Source: Caldithrix sp. (GTDB lineage: Bacteria > Zhuqueibacterota > Zhuqueibacteria > Thermofontimicrobiales > Sulfurfontimicrobiaceae). From it: DNA of 62,172 nucleotides. The stretch's first letter is position 1. Each line of letters opens with the position of its first letter. The DNA lies in NCBI GenBank assembly GCA_020722815.1, contig DYKB01000037.1, forward strand, positions 1 through 62,172, written 5' to 3'. A program made the translations under genes and the position numbers. The notes below the pieces were generated by a model. The model worked only from the letters and a program-made list of their open reading frames with translations. It ran no database searches and had not been told where the DNA came from. Below, one piece after another: positions 10,786 to 20,523 of this stretch.

Positions 10786-12933
10786 ATGAAACGGCAAAAT
10801 GGTTTTATTAAAATATATGTTCTTTTTCTAATCTTATTTTCAGGCTTAATATATTTTGCCAATGCAAAAGTAGAAGGTACTGAAAAAAGATATTTTCGAA
10901 TTGGTTCATTGCAAAGTCATATCTCGGCGTATGGCTCCGAACGCGCCTGGAATAATTCATATTATGAAGGTTTAATTTGGCCTGCTGGATACAGCTATCA
11001 GGATAATGCAGTGATTAAACGATTTTGGATTGGTTGTCAGGATTTTAAAGATGTTACTGGCCGTGATTGGGAAGCTTATGGAATTTATTTTTCTCTGGAT
11101 TATGAAGGAGTGTCAATTTTCCCTATTGAACTAAAGCAAACAGCAAAATTTGATCCTCCAATGGTTTATGTTGACGGGATTAATATTACCGCACCCTATC
11201 TTGGCGATGTCGATGAAACTGATGGTGAACAAATACCCGACCGAATTATTACTAATATTGTAAATACATCAATGGGATTGACTATGACCCAGCGAGTTCT
11301 AATCTTCAGTCAGCAATATCATGATAATTACATGATTAAAGAGTATACCTTTACAAATACTGGTAATATTGATTACGATGCTGATATTGAACTGCAACGA
11401 CCATTAAAGGGCGTTCGGATTGGCTGGGGAACGCGTTATAGTGTTTGTCGTGAAGGATCATTTAAGGTCGGTAGTTCACAATCATGGGGGCAACAATGCT
11501 GGATTACCAAACGCGGTGAGGATTATCCTTTACACATTGGAGAAAAAATTACCGAAGCTAATCCGATTGTTGAATGGATTCGTTGTGGATTTGCTTGGAC
11601 AGGTCAGCATTCCAATAATGCTTTTGATAATTTAGGTGGGCCGGATGTGAACGGTGATGGTAGATTATGTGCACCGCAATTTGCTGGGGTCGCTGTTTTG
11701 CATGTCGATATAAATGCTACTGATAAAACAGATGATCCAAATCAGCCGGCAGTATTGGGATGGCATGCAGGTGATACCTATCCAACATTGGGCGATATGT
11801 CTCCTGCGAATGTTAAAAATATGGTAGCACTCTATAAGATGCTAAGCGGTACTCCTTATACCGGCCTTGGTGGTACAAATAGGTTTTATGAAACATATCA
11901 TACAAAATATTCTGATCCATGGACTGTTCATAACGATGGCGGCGGAACAAATTTGTGGATCTGTTATGGTCCTTTTGATCTGGAACCTGGTCAAAGTATC
12001 ACAATTGTTGAAGCCGAAGGCGTCAATGGCTTAAGTCGACAAATGTGCGAAAAAATTGGACGTAGATGGAAGAAAGCCTATAGCGATCCCAATGATCAAG
12101 GGCCATTTGATTTACCAGGTGGTGGTACAACGAAATTAAAAGATGAGTATAAAGATAATTGGTTTTATACTGGCATTGATTCGATATTGGAAACTTTTGG
12201 CCGTGCAAAAAGAAATTATGATACGGCTTATCGTATTCCCCAACCACCTTTTCCCCCACCAGTTTTTAATGTAAAATCAGGCGGTGATCGTATTAGCCTT
12301 GATTGGGTCGCCAGTCAATCAGAGAGCGAATCAGACTTCGCTGGTTATAAAATTTATCGGGCAATCGGAAAGCCGGATACGATTTTTGATGAAATTTATA
12401 AATGTGGCCCCGGCGTAACAAATTTTGATGATTTAACAGCTCAACGTGGTCAATCTTACTATTATTATATTACCGCATATAATAATGGCTCGGCTAATAA
12501 TACTGGAGAAACGAATCCTATTGGTGTATTGGAAAGTAGCTGTTTTTATACAAAGACCAATGTAGCCGCCTATCTACGACGTGAAGCAGGTAAATCACTG
12601 GATGCGATTCGTGTAGTTCCAAATCCATATAATATACGCGCTAAAGATTTTCAATTTATCAATGAACCCGATAAGATTATGTTCCTCAATATTCCAGGCT
12701 ATTGTGATATCCGAATTTATACTGAGCGTGGTGATCTAATCCAGGAGATCAAACATAATGATGGCAGTGGCGACCATGCATGGAATTCTATTACATCATC
12801 CCGTCAGGTAATCGTTAGTGGGATATATATTGTCTACTTTACAGTAACCAAAGATCAATATGATCAAAGAACAAACGAATTACTTTATAAAAAAGGTGAC
12901 ACACAATTTAGAAAATTTATTATTATTCGATAA
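10786..12933 (+). CDS. Exported protein with FN3-like region and C-terminal sorting-like domain (cassette B partner)
   Basis: A 715-residue secreted protein, paralogous to the protein at 3525 through its whole length. It has a signal peptide (1-28), 'QYHDNYMIKEYTFTNTGN', 'GLSRQMCEKIGRRWKKA', an FN3-like segment at about 486-575 ('DRISLDWV', 'GYKIYRAIG'), and a C-terminal module from about 606 ('IRVVPNPYN', 'VVSGIYIVYF'). It has an insertion around 'VLGWHAGDTYPTLGDMSP' absent from the cassette A copy. It begins 21 nt after the receptor, consistent with co-translation. Function is unknown; a surface-exposed partner of the receptor is inferred. Confidence 0.8.
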   Translation: MKRQNGFIKIYVLFLILFSGLIYFANAKVEGTEKRYFRIGSLQSHISAYGSERAWNNSYYEGLIWPAGYSYQDNAVIKRFWIGCQDFKDVTGRDWEAYGIYFSLDYEGVSIFPIELKQTAKFDPPMVYVDGINITAPYLGDVDETDGEQIPDRIITNIVNTSMGLTMTQRVLIFSQQYHDNYMIKEYTFTNTGNIDYDADIELQRPLKGVRIGWGTRYSVCREGSFKVGSSQSWGQQCWITKRGEDYPLHIGEKITEANPIVEWIRCGFAWTGQHSNNAFDNLGGPDVNGDGRLCAPQFAGVAVLHVDINATDKTDDPNQPAVLGWHAGDTYPTLGDMSPANVKNMVALYKMLSGTPYTGLGGTNRFYETYHTKYSDPWTVHNDGGGTNLWICYGPFDLEPGQSITIVEAEGVNGLSRQMCEKIGRRWKKAYSDPNDQGPFDLPGGGTTKLKDEYKDNWFYTGIDSILETFGRAKRNYDTAYRIPQPPFPPPVFNVKSGGDRISLDWVASQSESESDFAGYKIYRAIGKPDTIFDEIYKCGPGVTNFDDLTAQRGQSYYYYITAYNNGSANNTGETNPIGVLESSCFYTKTNVAAYLRREAGKSLDAIRVVPNPYNIRAKDFQFINEPDKIMFLNIPGYCDIRIYTERGDLIQEIKHNDGSGDHAWNSITSSRQVIVSGIYIVYFTVTKDQYDQRTNELLYKKGDTQFRKFIIIR

Positions 12934-12955
12934 ATTTAGTTAAAGGGAGCATACG

Positions 12956-14185
12956 ATGAATCAGATGAATTCTAAAAATCTCATTCTTTCTTCTTTGTTT
13001 ATTTTAATATTATTTATTTGTTGTGGTGAGGAACCCACCCCAAGCTTATTCGATCCGAATAAAACTTATAATCCAGCCCCAGTCATTCGAGAAATCCTTC
13101 CTCCTAATGCATTGGCTGGTGTTACTGAAATTACAATCAAGGGTGAAAATTTTTCAACGAAACCAGAAGAAAATATGGTGTTTTTTAATGCAACATTAGC
13201 TGAACTGATTTCCGCATCATCAAATGAATTAAAAGTTAAAGCCCCAAAAGTCATTGGTGATTCTGTTAAAATTAAAATTTCTGTGCATGGTGCTGAACTT
13301 TTTAGCAATATTGTTCTTTACAAGCTGGAATATGCTGCTATTGAATATGGTGGAATTGACCATTTTTCCAACGCTTACGGCGTTGCATGTGATATGAATG
13401 AAAATATTTATGTCTCATTAGGTTCTAGTAAAATTGTAAAAATAACGCCGGATCAAAAACAGATTGATTTCGTCCTTTCTTCTGAAGGATTTTTAGAAGC
13501 GATGCGTATTGGACCTGGTGGATATTTGTATGGTGTCCGAACCCGTTTTTTGTATCGAATACCACCTGAAGGTGGAATTTCAGAAAAATATGGTGCAAAA
13601 TTTACTGAAAGAGTTTATGACCTTGATTTTGATCCAGGTGGAAATCTCTTCGTTGCAGCTAAAAAGACTATTTATGGCGTAAAACCAGATGGCTCAAACA
13701 TCGCGTCAGCAACTTATACCGACATCACGTTAAACTCAATTCGGGTTTTTGATGGTTATGTTTACGCCGCTGGAGAATTTTCAGGTACAGGCACCCCCGA
13801 AATTAAGAAGGGAATCTGGCGAAATAAAATTTTAGACGAAAATTGTACGTTAGGTGAAAATGAATTAGTTTTTAATTGGAGCGAATTTGCCGGTAATTTA
13901 GGGCCGAGTATCACCGCCATCACCTTCGCAGAAAATGGGGATATGTACATCGGAGCTAATACTGGGAATGCTATTACCATCTTACACCCAAATCCAGATG
14001 GAAATTATGTTCAAGGGAGAACAGAGCCCCTCTTCCCAGCAGTCTTAGTTCCGCCAAGTACGGTTTTCTGTTGGGGCAACGGACAATATCTTTATGTCAA
14101 TCGTAAACATACAGAAGATGATTTCAAGAGATTAATTCGAATAACGACCGGCCAACAAGGTGCAATCGATTATGGACGTAAGTAG
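12956..14185 (+). CDS. IPT/TIG-domain beta-propeller lipoprotein
   Basis: A 409-residue predicted lipoprotein. A hydrophobic N-terminus ends in 'LFICCGEE', giving candidate lipidated Cys residues near 22-23. An IPT/TIG Ig-like domain follows at about 40-125 ('PVIREILPPNALAGVTEITI' and 'GENFS'). The remainder reads as SMP-30/NHL-like propeller repeats ('YGVACDMNENIYVSLGSSKI', 'FAENGDMYIGANTG'). GGGAG precedes the ATG. It closes the receptor operon 22 nt after the cassette B exported protein. Such proteins are usually surface-anchored binding proteins; the ligand is unknown. Confidence 0.75.
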   Translation: MNQMNSKNLILSSLFILILFICCGEEPTPSLFDPNKTYNPAPVIREILPPNALAGVTEITIKGENFSTKPEENMVFFNATLAELISASSNELKVKAPKVIGDSVKIKISVHGAELFSNIVLYKLEYAAIEYGGIDHFSNAYGVACDMNENIYVSLGSSKIVKITPDQKQIDFVLSSEGFLEAMRIGPGGYLYGVRTRFLYRIPPEGGISEKYGAKFTERVYDLDFDPGGNLFVAAKKTIYGVKPDGSNIASATYTDITLNSIRVFDGYVYAAGEFSGTGTPEIKKGIWRNKILDENCTLGENELVFNWSEFAGNLGPSITAITFAENGDMYIGANTGNAITILHPNPDGNYVQGRTEPLFPAVLVPPSTVFCWGNGQYLYVNRKHTEDDFKRLIRITTGQQGAIDYGRK

Positions 14186-14350
14186 TGTTTGAGACACTTT
14201 AAATTAGCTATAAAACGATTGTATTCTTCATCATGTTCACGAGGTCTTTCAGAACGAAGGATAAATAAATTCTTCGATTCACAAAAAATAAAATTGGATA
14301 GAATGGTTCGGATCGCATAAACAATAACTACATTCGATTAATAAATTTTA

Positions 14351-14365
14351 ACTTAAAAGGAGGTG
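14351..14365 (+). promoter_or_regulatory. Orphan strong Shine-Dalgarno-like site 70-85 nt upstream of a real start
   Basis: AAAAGGAGGTGAATC is almost a full complement of the 16S rRNA 3' end, yet no ATG, GTG or TTG lies 5-10 nt beyond it. The downstream gene has its own strong site (AAAGGAGG) just before the ATG at 14438. It could be a ribosome standby site, a regulatory decoy or a relic of another start. Confidence 0.35.
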
Positions 14366-14437
14366 AATCGACTATTAATAACCTGTTTTAACATTTTTAT
14401 AAATCACTTTTATCTATTATTATTAAAGGAGGATATT

Positions 14438-15871
14438 ATGAAACAATTCTTCATGTTGTTAACAGTTTTATTATTTATGGCGAGTTTCGCTTTTGCAGGC
14501 GACGGGAAATACGTTTTTAAAGATGCCATTGTTGTTGGTTGGCCTACAGCAACAGATGAAGGAGCAAGTAAAGTTAATTGCAACGGTTTTAAAAATCCTT
14601 ACGCAGTGACGCTTGACGGGGTTGGCAATATTTGGTTTGGTGCCTATTTTGAACGATTTTATTTGGATACTGATGGAACGACAAAGATCTATCCGGATAG
14701 GATAAATATCGTAAAACCTGATACAACAATTGTGAAATCAACATTCCCCACTTTCATTTTAAAAACTGATGGTACAGTGGAAGTTATTCAATATTTAGAA
14801 TTTGAGGATGGGAGAATCGACACAACTTATTATGGGCATCGCGGGATGGCGACGTTACCGGATGGCAATGTAATTGTCACTTATCGAAATGCCGTATATA
14901 AAATCGATTATAGAACCAAAAAAGTGCTCTTAAAATTTGATGTTCCAAATTGGTCTAATGTCGGTAGCGCCGTTGGTGCAGAAGCTGATGCTAACGGCTT
15001 TGTTTATGTTACAGCACTATCAGGGGGTGTTCCACTTTGGGTACTCGATCCAGAAGATTTTTCAATTTACAATCAGGTCACAGACAATGTCGCTCAAATG
15101 CAGCGAAATATTGCTGTTTCAGCTGATGGTAAGGACGTCTATATAGGAGCTATTTCCGGCTCTAATGGTGCGGTGCATTATTATAGTGCTGATGGTCCAG
15201 ATGGTACATATGCTTTGGTCGATACTATTTTCAATCAATATGTTAAAATTACGGGAACTGACACTGTAAAAAATCCAATTCAGTCTCATTTCTGCCAAAT
15301 GTCTCCGACTGGTATTTTGTATATGGGAACCGTGGAAGAAGCTGCCAAGAAAATTCTTTGGGGTTTAGATCCAGCTTCAGAATATGCTGTTGTTGATAGT
15401 ACAAGTTTTATTTTCTGGGGGAATACAGATAAAACCGATACGACTTTAGGTAATTATCCAAAGCCGCAATATATCCGTGCACCACGTGATGCTGCCTGGA
15501 CATCCGATGGTAAAACAATGTACATTGCTGATTTTTATAGTTATGTTATTAAAGTATTCGAGTGGCAGGAAGGAAGTGCTGTTCCGAATGCAGACAATAA
15601 TACACCCGTTATTTTCGATCTGGAACAAAATTTCCCGAATCCATTTAATCCAGTGACGACGATTTATTTCAGCCTGCCTTCAAAAGGCAATGTTGATATG
15701 CGAATTTTTGATGCCATGGGACGTGAAATCAAAACGTTGGTAAATGAAGAATTGAACGCCGGCAATCATCAGGTTGATTTTAGTGCTTCAGGTTTGGCAT
15801 CTGGTACATATTTTTATAAATTGATCTTCAATGGCACTACGCAGACCCGTCGGATGGTACTGTTGAAATAA
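14438..15871 (+). CDS. Secreted beta-propeller protein with type IX-like C-terminal sorting domain
   Basis: 477 residues from the ATG at 14438, chosen because AAAGGAGGATATT precedes it and the protein then begins with a clean signal peptide (MKQFFMLLTVLLFMASFAFA). A longer frame opening at a GTG (14363) is less likely. The body (about 25-385) has propeller-like repeats ('GNIWFGAYF', 'DANGFVYVTALSGG', 'SADGKDVYIGAI'). Residues 395-477 form a classic sorting domain ('NFPNPFNPVTTIYFSLP' to 'GTYFYKLIF', ending 'RRMVLLK'). It is likely exported by a type IX-like system and attached or released at the surface. A terminator follows at 15902. Confidence 0.85.
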   Translation: MKQFFMLLTVLLFMASFAFAGDGKYVFKDAIVVGWPTATDEGASKVNCNGFKNPYAVTLDGVGNIWFGAYFERFYLDTDGTTKIYPDRINIVKPDTTIVKSTFPTFILKTDGTVEVIQYLEFEDGRIDTTYYGHRGMATLPDGNVIVTYRNAVYKIDYRTKKVLLKFDVPNWSNVGSAVGAEADANGFVYVTALSGGVPLWVLDPEDFSIYNQVTDNVAQMQRNIAVSADGKDVYIGAISGSNGAVHYYSADGPDGTYALVDTIFNQYVKITGTDTVKNPIQSHFCQMSPTGILYMGTVEEAAKKILWGLDPASEYAVVDSTSFIFWGNTDKTDTTLGNYPKPQYIRAPRDAAWTSDGKTMYIADFYSYVIKVFEWQEGSAVPNADNNTPVIFDLEQNFPNPFNPVTTIYFSLPSKGNVDMRIFDAMGREIKTLVNEELNAGNHQVDFSASGLASGTYFYKLIFNGTTQTRRMVLLK

Positions 15872-15901
15872 GTGAAATATTTAAAATTTAAAATTTTGAA
15901 T

Positions 15902-15940
15902 AAAAAAGGCCGACTGGATAATGTGCTAGCGGCCTTTTTT
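15902..15940 (+). terminator. Rho-independent terminator
   Basis: A perfect 11-bp stem pairs AAAAAAGGCCG (15902-15912) with CGGCCTTTTTT (15930-15940) around a 17-nt loop. The 3' arm doubles as the T-tract. It lies 31 nt after the propeller-protein stop and 20 nt before the next gene, so the next gene probably needs readthrough or its own promoter. Confidence 0.85.
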
Positions 15941-15959
15941 AGCTGATTGGAGACAGTGA

Positions 15960-18900
15960 ATGAAAAAAGTATGGTTGTTAATTTTTGTTTTAGCCTGTTT
16001 TCGCATGAATCTGGCCAATGAAAATGAGGAATTTCGCTCGATATGGGTAATTACCTGGGAGTATCTTGAAAGTGGCAGAACCGTCGGACAAAATCAGAGG
16101 GCGACCAGGGAAATACTAGATAATTTGCAAAAGGCAAACATGAATGCGGTTTTATGGCAGGTCCGGCAAAGTGGTACAGCTTATTATCCTTCCAGCTTTG
16201 AACCCTGGGGATATTATACCGGTGGCCGAAATCCAGGATATGATCCACTCGCCTATGCGATTGAAGAAGCCCATAAACGTGGAATTGAAGTACATGCCTG
16301 GTTTAATTGTTTTGAATCTGGAAGCACCACTCAGGGTACTCCGGCGAATATGCATCCCGAATGGATTTGTCGTGATGGAAATGGTAATCCAATGATATCG
16401 AAAATTGCCCTGTCACCCGGACTTGCTGAGGTAAGAGCATATTTAATTAATGTCGCAATGGAGATTGTTCGTAATTATGATATTGATGGATTACACCTTG
16501 ATTATGTGCGCTGGAATGATGAGCATTCTAGTGATAATCAACAAAATCTAAGTTTAAAAAAAATAGTCATGTCAGAAAAACCGATAGACGGAATAATGAG
16601 TGATGAAGAAATTGAAGTGCTTCAAAGTGTGCCACTTAGTTCACGCTATTTATATGATGTTGAACATCCGTACAGCGCTGGTATCCCTGCCGGTTTTTCA
16701 TCTTGGGAAGACTGGTGGCGCTGGTCGGTTACAGAATTTGTTAGAGTGCTGCATGATTCAATTCAGGCGGTGAAACCCTGGATTCGATTATCACCGGCTG
16801 CCCTGGGAAACTATCGTTGGGGTGGTTGGCAGGGATATGGGACGGTTTATCAGGATGTAGCCCTTTGGTTTAACGAGGGATTCATTGATCAATTAACCCC
16901 CATGCATTATCATTGGACAACAGCGCCAGATTTTTATGCCATGTTGGTTTCTAATGGTACTGAAAGCTGGCAATATTATATTAAACCTGGCATCCAAGCG
17001 GGACGGTTATTTTCTGTTGGTCCTGGTTCCTCTATGTTAGCGGAGAAAAAAGTCTGGGAAAATCATCCAGCTATTGTTAAACGTTGTCGGCAAATTCCAT
17101 GGGTTGACGGATTTCAGTTTTTTAGTTATGGTACCTGGAAAAATCATGATTATTTCGAATCAGCAGGAGATCTTTTTTTTCAAAGAAAAACAAAAGTCAG
17201 AGCTACAAAATTGATTAATAATCAACTCCCTGAACCACCTACCGTTCTATTATCCAAAATAAACTCATTAACTTATAGCCTTTCTGTTACTCCACCAATT
17301 TCAATTACTTCAAATCATTGGTTTGCGCTTTATCGATCTGAAGATACAATTTTTGATGTAAATGAAGATCAAATTATTAATATTCATTTTGGTAATGATA
17401 AATATCATTACGAAGAAAAATTTTCGGGTTTACAGGATTTTAATCAACACTATTCCTATTTTGCCACGACACTAGATCGTTTCTGGAATGAATCTGCCAT
17501 ATCGAATGTAGTTCAGACAGATCGGATTCCATCCTATGCTCCGGTTATTTCTTCAACCTACCCAATAGAAGGTGATACAATTTCTGTTAATGAGAATATC
17601 CGGCTTCAATTTTCAAAGACAATGAATCCTACTTCATTTAATGCTGCTTTTACTTTTTTCCCACCGGCATCAATTTCGCAGTTAAATTGGAGTTCGGATT
17701 ATAAAACACTCACCCTGGAAATCGCCGGTACTTTTGATTTTGCCCAAAAATATAATTTAACAATTGATCCAAAAGTAATTGATGTCAATTCACAACAATT
17801 AGATGGGAATAATGATGGTATTGCCGGTGATCCATATATTTTGCACTTTTTTACTCGTGAAAAGGATCTTATTGGTCCTAAAGTTATCATGAGTTATCCG
17901 GATAGTAATTTTGTCGGTTTTGATCCGGATGAAATAATTACCTTTGTCTTTGATGAAGCGATTGATCCTAATAGCATTCAGGATAGTAGTATTATTTTTA
18001 AAGTAGGTGATGAATTTATTTCCTTTAGTCACTCGCTTGTAAATATTGAAGACTATTCAATATTATCTATTCAACCAAAGGATAGACTGATCCCCAATGC
18101 ACTATATTCTACTAGATTAAATCAGACAATTGCAGATACATTTGGCAATAGAATACAAAATCTGATTGAAATATCGTTTCAAACCAGCAATATTGAATAT
18201 AAAGAAGTAAAAGATATTGATAAATTCTGGTCAACTTCAAATTGGTGGCAACCGGAAGGAAGCGGTTCTACTGTTGGTACTTATGTCCCAAATACCAAGT
18301 TTGAAATGTCGTCAAAAGTTTTTCAACCTGCGATGCCTAGACCTCAACAAAAATCAGCTTGTTTGAAATACCAATGGGATTCAAAGGCGGCTTCCTATTT
18401 AATTCGCGAATATTTATTTGCAGATGCACCACGTGCTATCTTGTTTGATAAAAATTATATTTTACAATGTTATATTTTTGGTGACGGTAGCCATAATAAA
18501 TTTCGATTCTGTGTGGATGATTCTACTAAAGATCAGGCTGCCTTTCATGAAGTCTCACAATGGCTTACAATTGATTGGTATGGCTGGCGACTAGTAGAAT
18601 GGCAATTAGATGATCCAACGACTGTTGGGGAATGGCTCGGAGATGGGAAATTGCATGGCCCATCATTTCGTTTTGATAGTTTTCAACTTTCTCACGATCC
18701 AGGAGCTAGCCTATCTGGTACAATATTTTTCGATGATTTGAGAATTGTAAAAAAGTTGATTTCTACAGTTGGAATTCCATTAATTGTAAAAGAAATACCT
18801 GAACAATTCGTTCTATTTCAAAATTTTCCCAATCCTTTTAATCCAACAACAAAAATATGCTTTGAATTACCCCAATCGGGTAAGGTACAACTGGCTATTT

Positions 18901-19064
18901 ATGATCTATTGGGTCGGGAGGTTGCCCGGATTTATGATGAAGTGCTGGCTGCCGGGGTGCACCAGGTCAATTTTGACGCCACACACCTGCCCTCTGGAAC
19001 CTATTTTTACCGGCTTCAATTTGGGCATGAGAAATTAATTCGGTCGATGATTTTAATAAAATAA
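15960..19064 (+). CDS. GHL10-family (DUF187-like) glycoside-hydrolase-like protein with Ig-like domains and sorting domain
   Basis: A 1034-residue secreted protein. After a signal peptide (1-19), residues 22-400 match the GHL10/DUF187 TIM-barrel family ('FRSIWVITWEYLESG', 'MNAVLWQVRQSG', 'RGIEVHAWFNCFE', 'YDIDGLHLDYVRW'). Then come an FN3-like stretch, two Big_5-type Ig domains (about 526-620 and 638-735, 'TYPIEGDTISVNENI' and 'SYPDSNFVGFDPDEI'), a beta-sandwich carbohydrate-binding-like module (about 753-930), and a sorting domain (946-1034, 'NFPNPFNPTTKICFELP'). The family is thought to act on glycans, possibly glucosaminoglycan-like polymers; the substrate here is unknown. GGAG sits 7 nt before the ATG. 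Confidence 0.85.
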   Translation: MKKVWLLIFVLACFRMNLANENEEFRSIWVITWEYLESGRTVGQNQRATREILDNLQKANMNAVLWQVRQSGTAYYPSSFEPWGYYTGGRNPGYDPLAYAIEEAHKRGIEVHAWFNCFESGSTTQGTPANMHPEWICRDGNGNPMISKIALSPGLAEVRAYLINVAMEIVRNYDIDGLHLDYVRWNDEHSSDNQQNLSLKKIVMSEKPIDGIMSDEEIEVLQSVPLSSRYLYDVEHPYSAGIPAGFSSWEDWWRWSVTEFVRVLHDSIQAVKPWIRLSPAALGNYRWGGWQGYGTVYQDVALWFNEGFIDQLTPMHYHWTTAPDFYAMLVSNGTESWQYYIKPGIQAGRLFSVGPGSSMLAEKKVWENHPAIVKRCRQIPWVDGFQFFSYGTWKNHDYFESAGDLFFQRKTKVRATKLINNQLPEPPTVLLSKINSLTYSLSVTPPISITSNHWFALYRSEDTIFDVNEDQIINIHFGNDKYHYEEKFSGLQDFNQHYSYFATTLDRFWNESAISNVVQTDRIPSYAPVISSTYPIEGDTISVNENIRLQFSKTMNPTSFNAAFTFFPPASISQLNWSSDYKTLTLEIAGTFDFAQKYNLTIDPKVIDVNSQQLDGNNDGIAGDPYILHFFTREKDLIGPKVIMSYPDSNFVGFDPDEIITFVFDEAIDPNSIQDSSIIFKVGDEFISFSHSLVNIEDYSILSIQPKDRLIPNALYSTRLNQTIADTFGNRIQNLIEISFQTSNIEYKEVKDIDKFWSTSNWWQPEGSGSTVGTYVPNTKFEMSSKVFQPAMPRPQQKSACLKYQWDSKAASYLIREYLFADAPRAILFDKNYILQCYIFGDGSHNKFRFCVDDSTKDQAAFHEVSQWLTIDWYGWRLVEWQLDDPTTVGEWLGDGKLHGPSFRFDSFQLSHDPGASLSGTIFFDDLRIVKKLISTVGIPLIVKEIPEQFVLFQNFPNPFNPTTKICFELPQSGKVQLAIYDLLGREVARIYDEVLAAGVHQVNFDATHLPSGTYFYRLQFGHEKLIRSMILIK

Positions 19065-19070
19065 AATTAT

Positions 19071-19104
19071 GCTGTGCGATGCTTCTGAGTGGGCATTGCA
19101 CAGC
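19071..19104. terminator. Hairpin between convergent genes, probable bidirectional terminator
   Basis: GCTGTGCGATGC (19071-19082) pairs with GCATTGCACAGC (19093-19104), a 12-bp stem with one G-U pair and a 10-nt loop. It sits in the 43-nt gap between the GHL10 gene (+) and the TPR gene (-). The T-tract is short on both strands, so efficiency is uncertain. Confidence 0.6.
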
Positions 19105-19107
19105 TCT

Positions 19108-20310
19108 TTATCCTTCTGTTGTAATTGATACGAAAAGGTCCTCAATTGCTTCCCGCTCCTCAGCCGCCGGCTCCAGTTCGAGATACTGCTGAAAATGATA
19201 TTTTGCCTGTTTATTTCCATTCTCCTGGTGATAATAAAGATATCCCAGATTCAGGTGAGCGATACTGTCGGTTGAATTTATTTTCAGTATTCGCTGGTAA
19301 TAATCCATTTCTGAAGTGGTGTCTCCTTCAATTCTGGCTGAAACTGCCAGGGCATGCACTATCTCGATGTTTTCAGGAAATTTTTCAGAAATCGCTTGTA
19401 GCAAAGTTTTTATTTCATCCAATTCAATCGATTGGCTATTTTCTACCTGAATATTCAGCGAATGAATTAATGCCTCAGCCGCGGCCTCAAACTGACCCAG
19501 TTCATAGAAGAGGCTCCCTTTATTGAAAAAAAGAACGGCATCGTTTGACATAAATTTTTCCAATTCACTGTAAATCTCAATCTGTCGGTGATAATCGTGA
19601 TTATCCTCGGCAATGATGAGCGCTTCCTGTAATTGTTCGATCCGGGACTGAATTTTTTCGACAATTTGCAGCGCGTGTTGGTGATAAGGTTCGGGAACAA
19701 CAATAATGATTTTTGAAGCCTCATAATAGGTACCATAAATTGCATTGAAATGGGGGAAATCCGGTTTTTTGACTGAAAAGGGGAGCCCTTCGTCGACTAA
19801 TGCCTGGATCAGGTTTTCCGCGACATTATATGAATCCAATTGAACTAATTCTTCCCAATCGGTGATTTGATTGGTTACCGCTGATTCCCAGTCTTCAAGT
19901 TTTAAAAATTTGGTCAATATCTGATCAAATTCAGATTCATCATCACTTATAAATGAGTATGAAAAGTATTCGTTGTCAAATACATGGACAACCCATGCAA
20001 AATAAATATGTTGAACCAATAGGGTTTCATTTAAAACATTGGTGAAATAATAAACATCCCAATAATCTAAAGGCTGCTTCAGCTTGCTTCTGGCGTCATC
20101 GATTGTGCCTGTTTGTGGCTCAGAATAATTATATCGAATCTGAATTTGATTAATCAATTTATCAATACGACTTTTTCTCCTTTTCAGTTCTTCCTGAACA
20201 GCATCAAGAAAAGTTGCTTCATATTTCGCTTGTTCACGATAGTGTATTTTAATTAGTTCAATATCTTCTATTGATTCCAGATATGTCGATTGTTGATTTT
20301 GTCCTCTCAT
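19108..20310 (-). CDS. TPR protein with a DUF2007-like segment
   Basis: A 400-residue, apparently cytoplasmic protein with no signal peptide. The N-terminal ~160 residues are charged and helical with no family I recognise. Residues of about 165-220 ('EGLPFSVKKPDF', 'IIIVVPEPYHQHALQIVEKI') resemble the small DUF2007 putative signal-transducing fold. From about 225 onward, TPR-like helix pairs appear ('FFNKGSLFYELGQFEAAAEA', 'AHLNLGYLYYHQENGNKQ'). AGGA lies 4 nt before the ATG. A scaffold or regulatory role is inferred only from the domains. Confidence 0.7.
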   Translation of the reverse strand: MRGQNQQSTYLESIEDIELIKIHYREQAKYEATFLDAVQEELKRRKSRIDKLINQIQIRYNYSEPQTGTIDDARSKLKQPLDYWDVYYFTNVLNETLLVQHIYFAWVVHVFDNEYFSYSFISDDESEFDQILTKFLKLEDWESAVTNQITDWEELVQLDSYNVAENLIQALVDEGLPFSVKKPDFPHFNAIYGTYYEASKIIIVVPEPYHQHALQIVEKIQSRIEQLQEALIIAEDNHDYHRQIEIYSELEKFMSNDAVLFFNKGSLFYELGQFEAAAEALIHSLNIQVENSQSIELDEIKTLLQAISEKFPENIEIVHALAVSARIEGDTTSEMDYYQRILKINSTDSIAHLNLGYLYYHQENGNKQAKYHFQQYLELEPAAEEREAIEDLFVSITTEG

Positions 20311-20523
20311 GAAGTCCTGCGCTTTTTTATAGACGAAAATGATAATGGTTTATTCAAAATTGGTTTGTAATTTTTCAGTTTTAACGTAAGCATTTTAAAA
20401 ATAATATTCAAGGAGAAATTTGAGATGGAAATGACGCCAGTTTCCTGTTGCATTCCTTCAAAAATATAGCTATACTAAAACCAAAGTGGTTTTCGGTTTT
20501 GTGAATAAAATAAAAAAATGAGC

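Noticed and set aside
14184..14200. Hairpin AGTGT/ACACT after the TIG-propeller gene as a terminator
   Set aside because: The stem is only 5 bp and no real T-tract follows, so it was not listed as a terminator.
19125..19526. 133-codon + strand frame opposite the TPR gene
   Set aside because: It is an antisense shadow of a well-supported gene, rich in Pro and Arg, with no domain or ribosome site.
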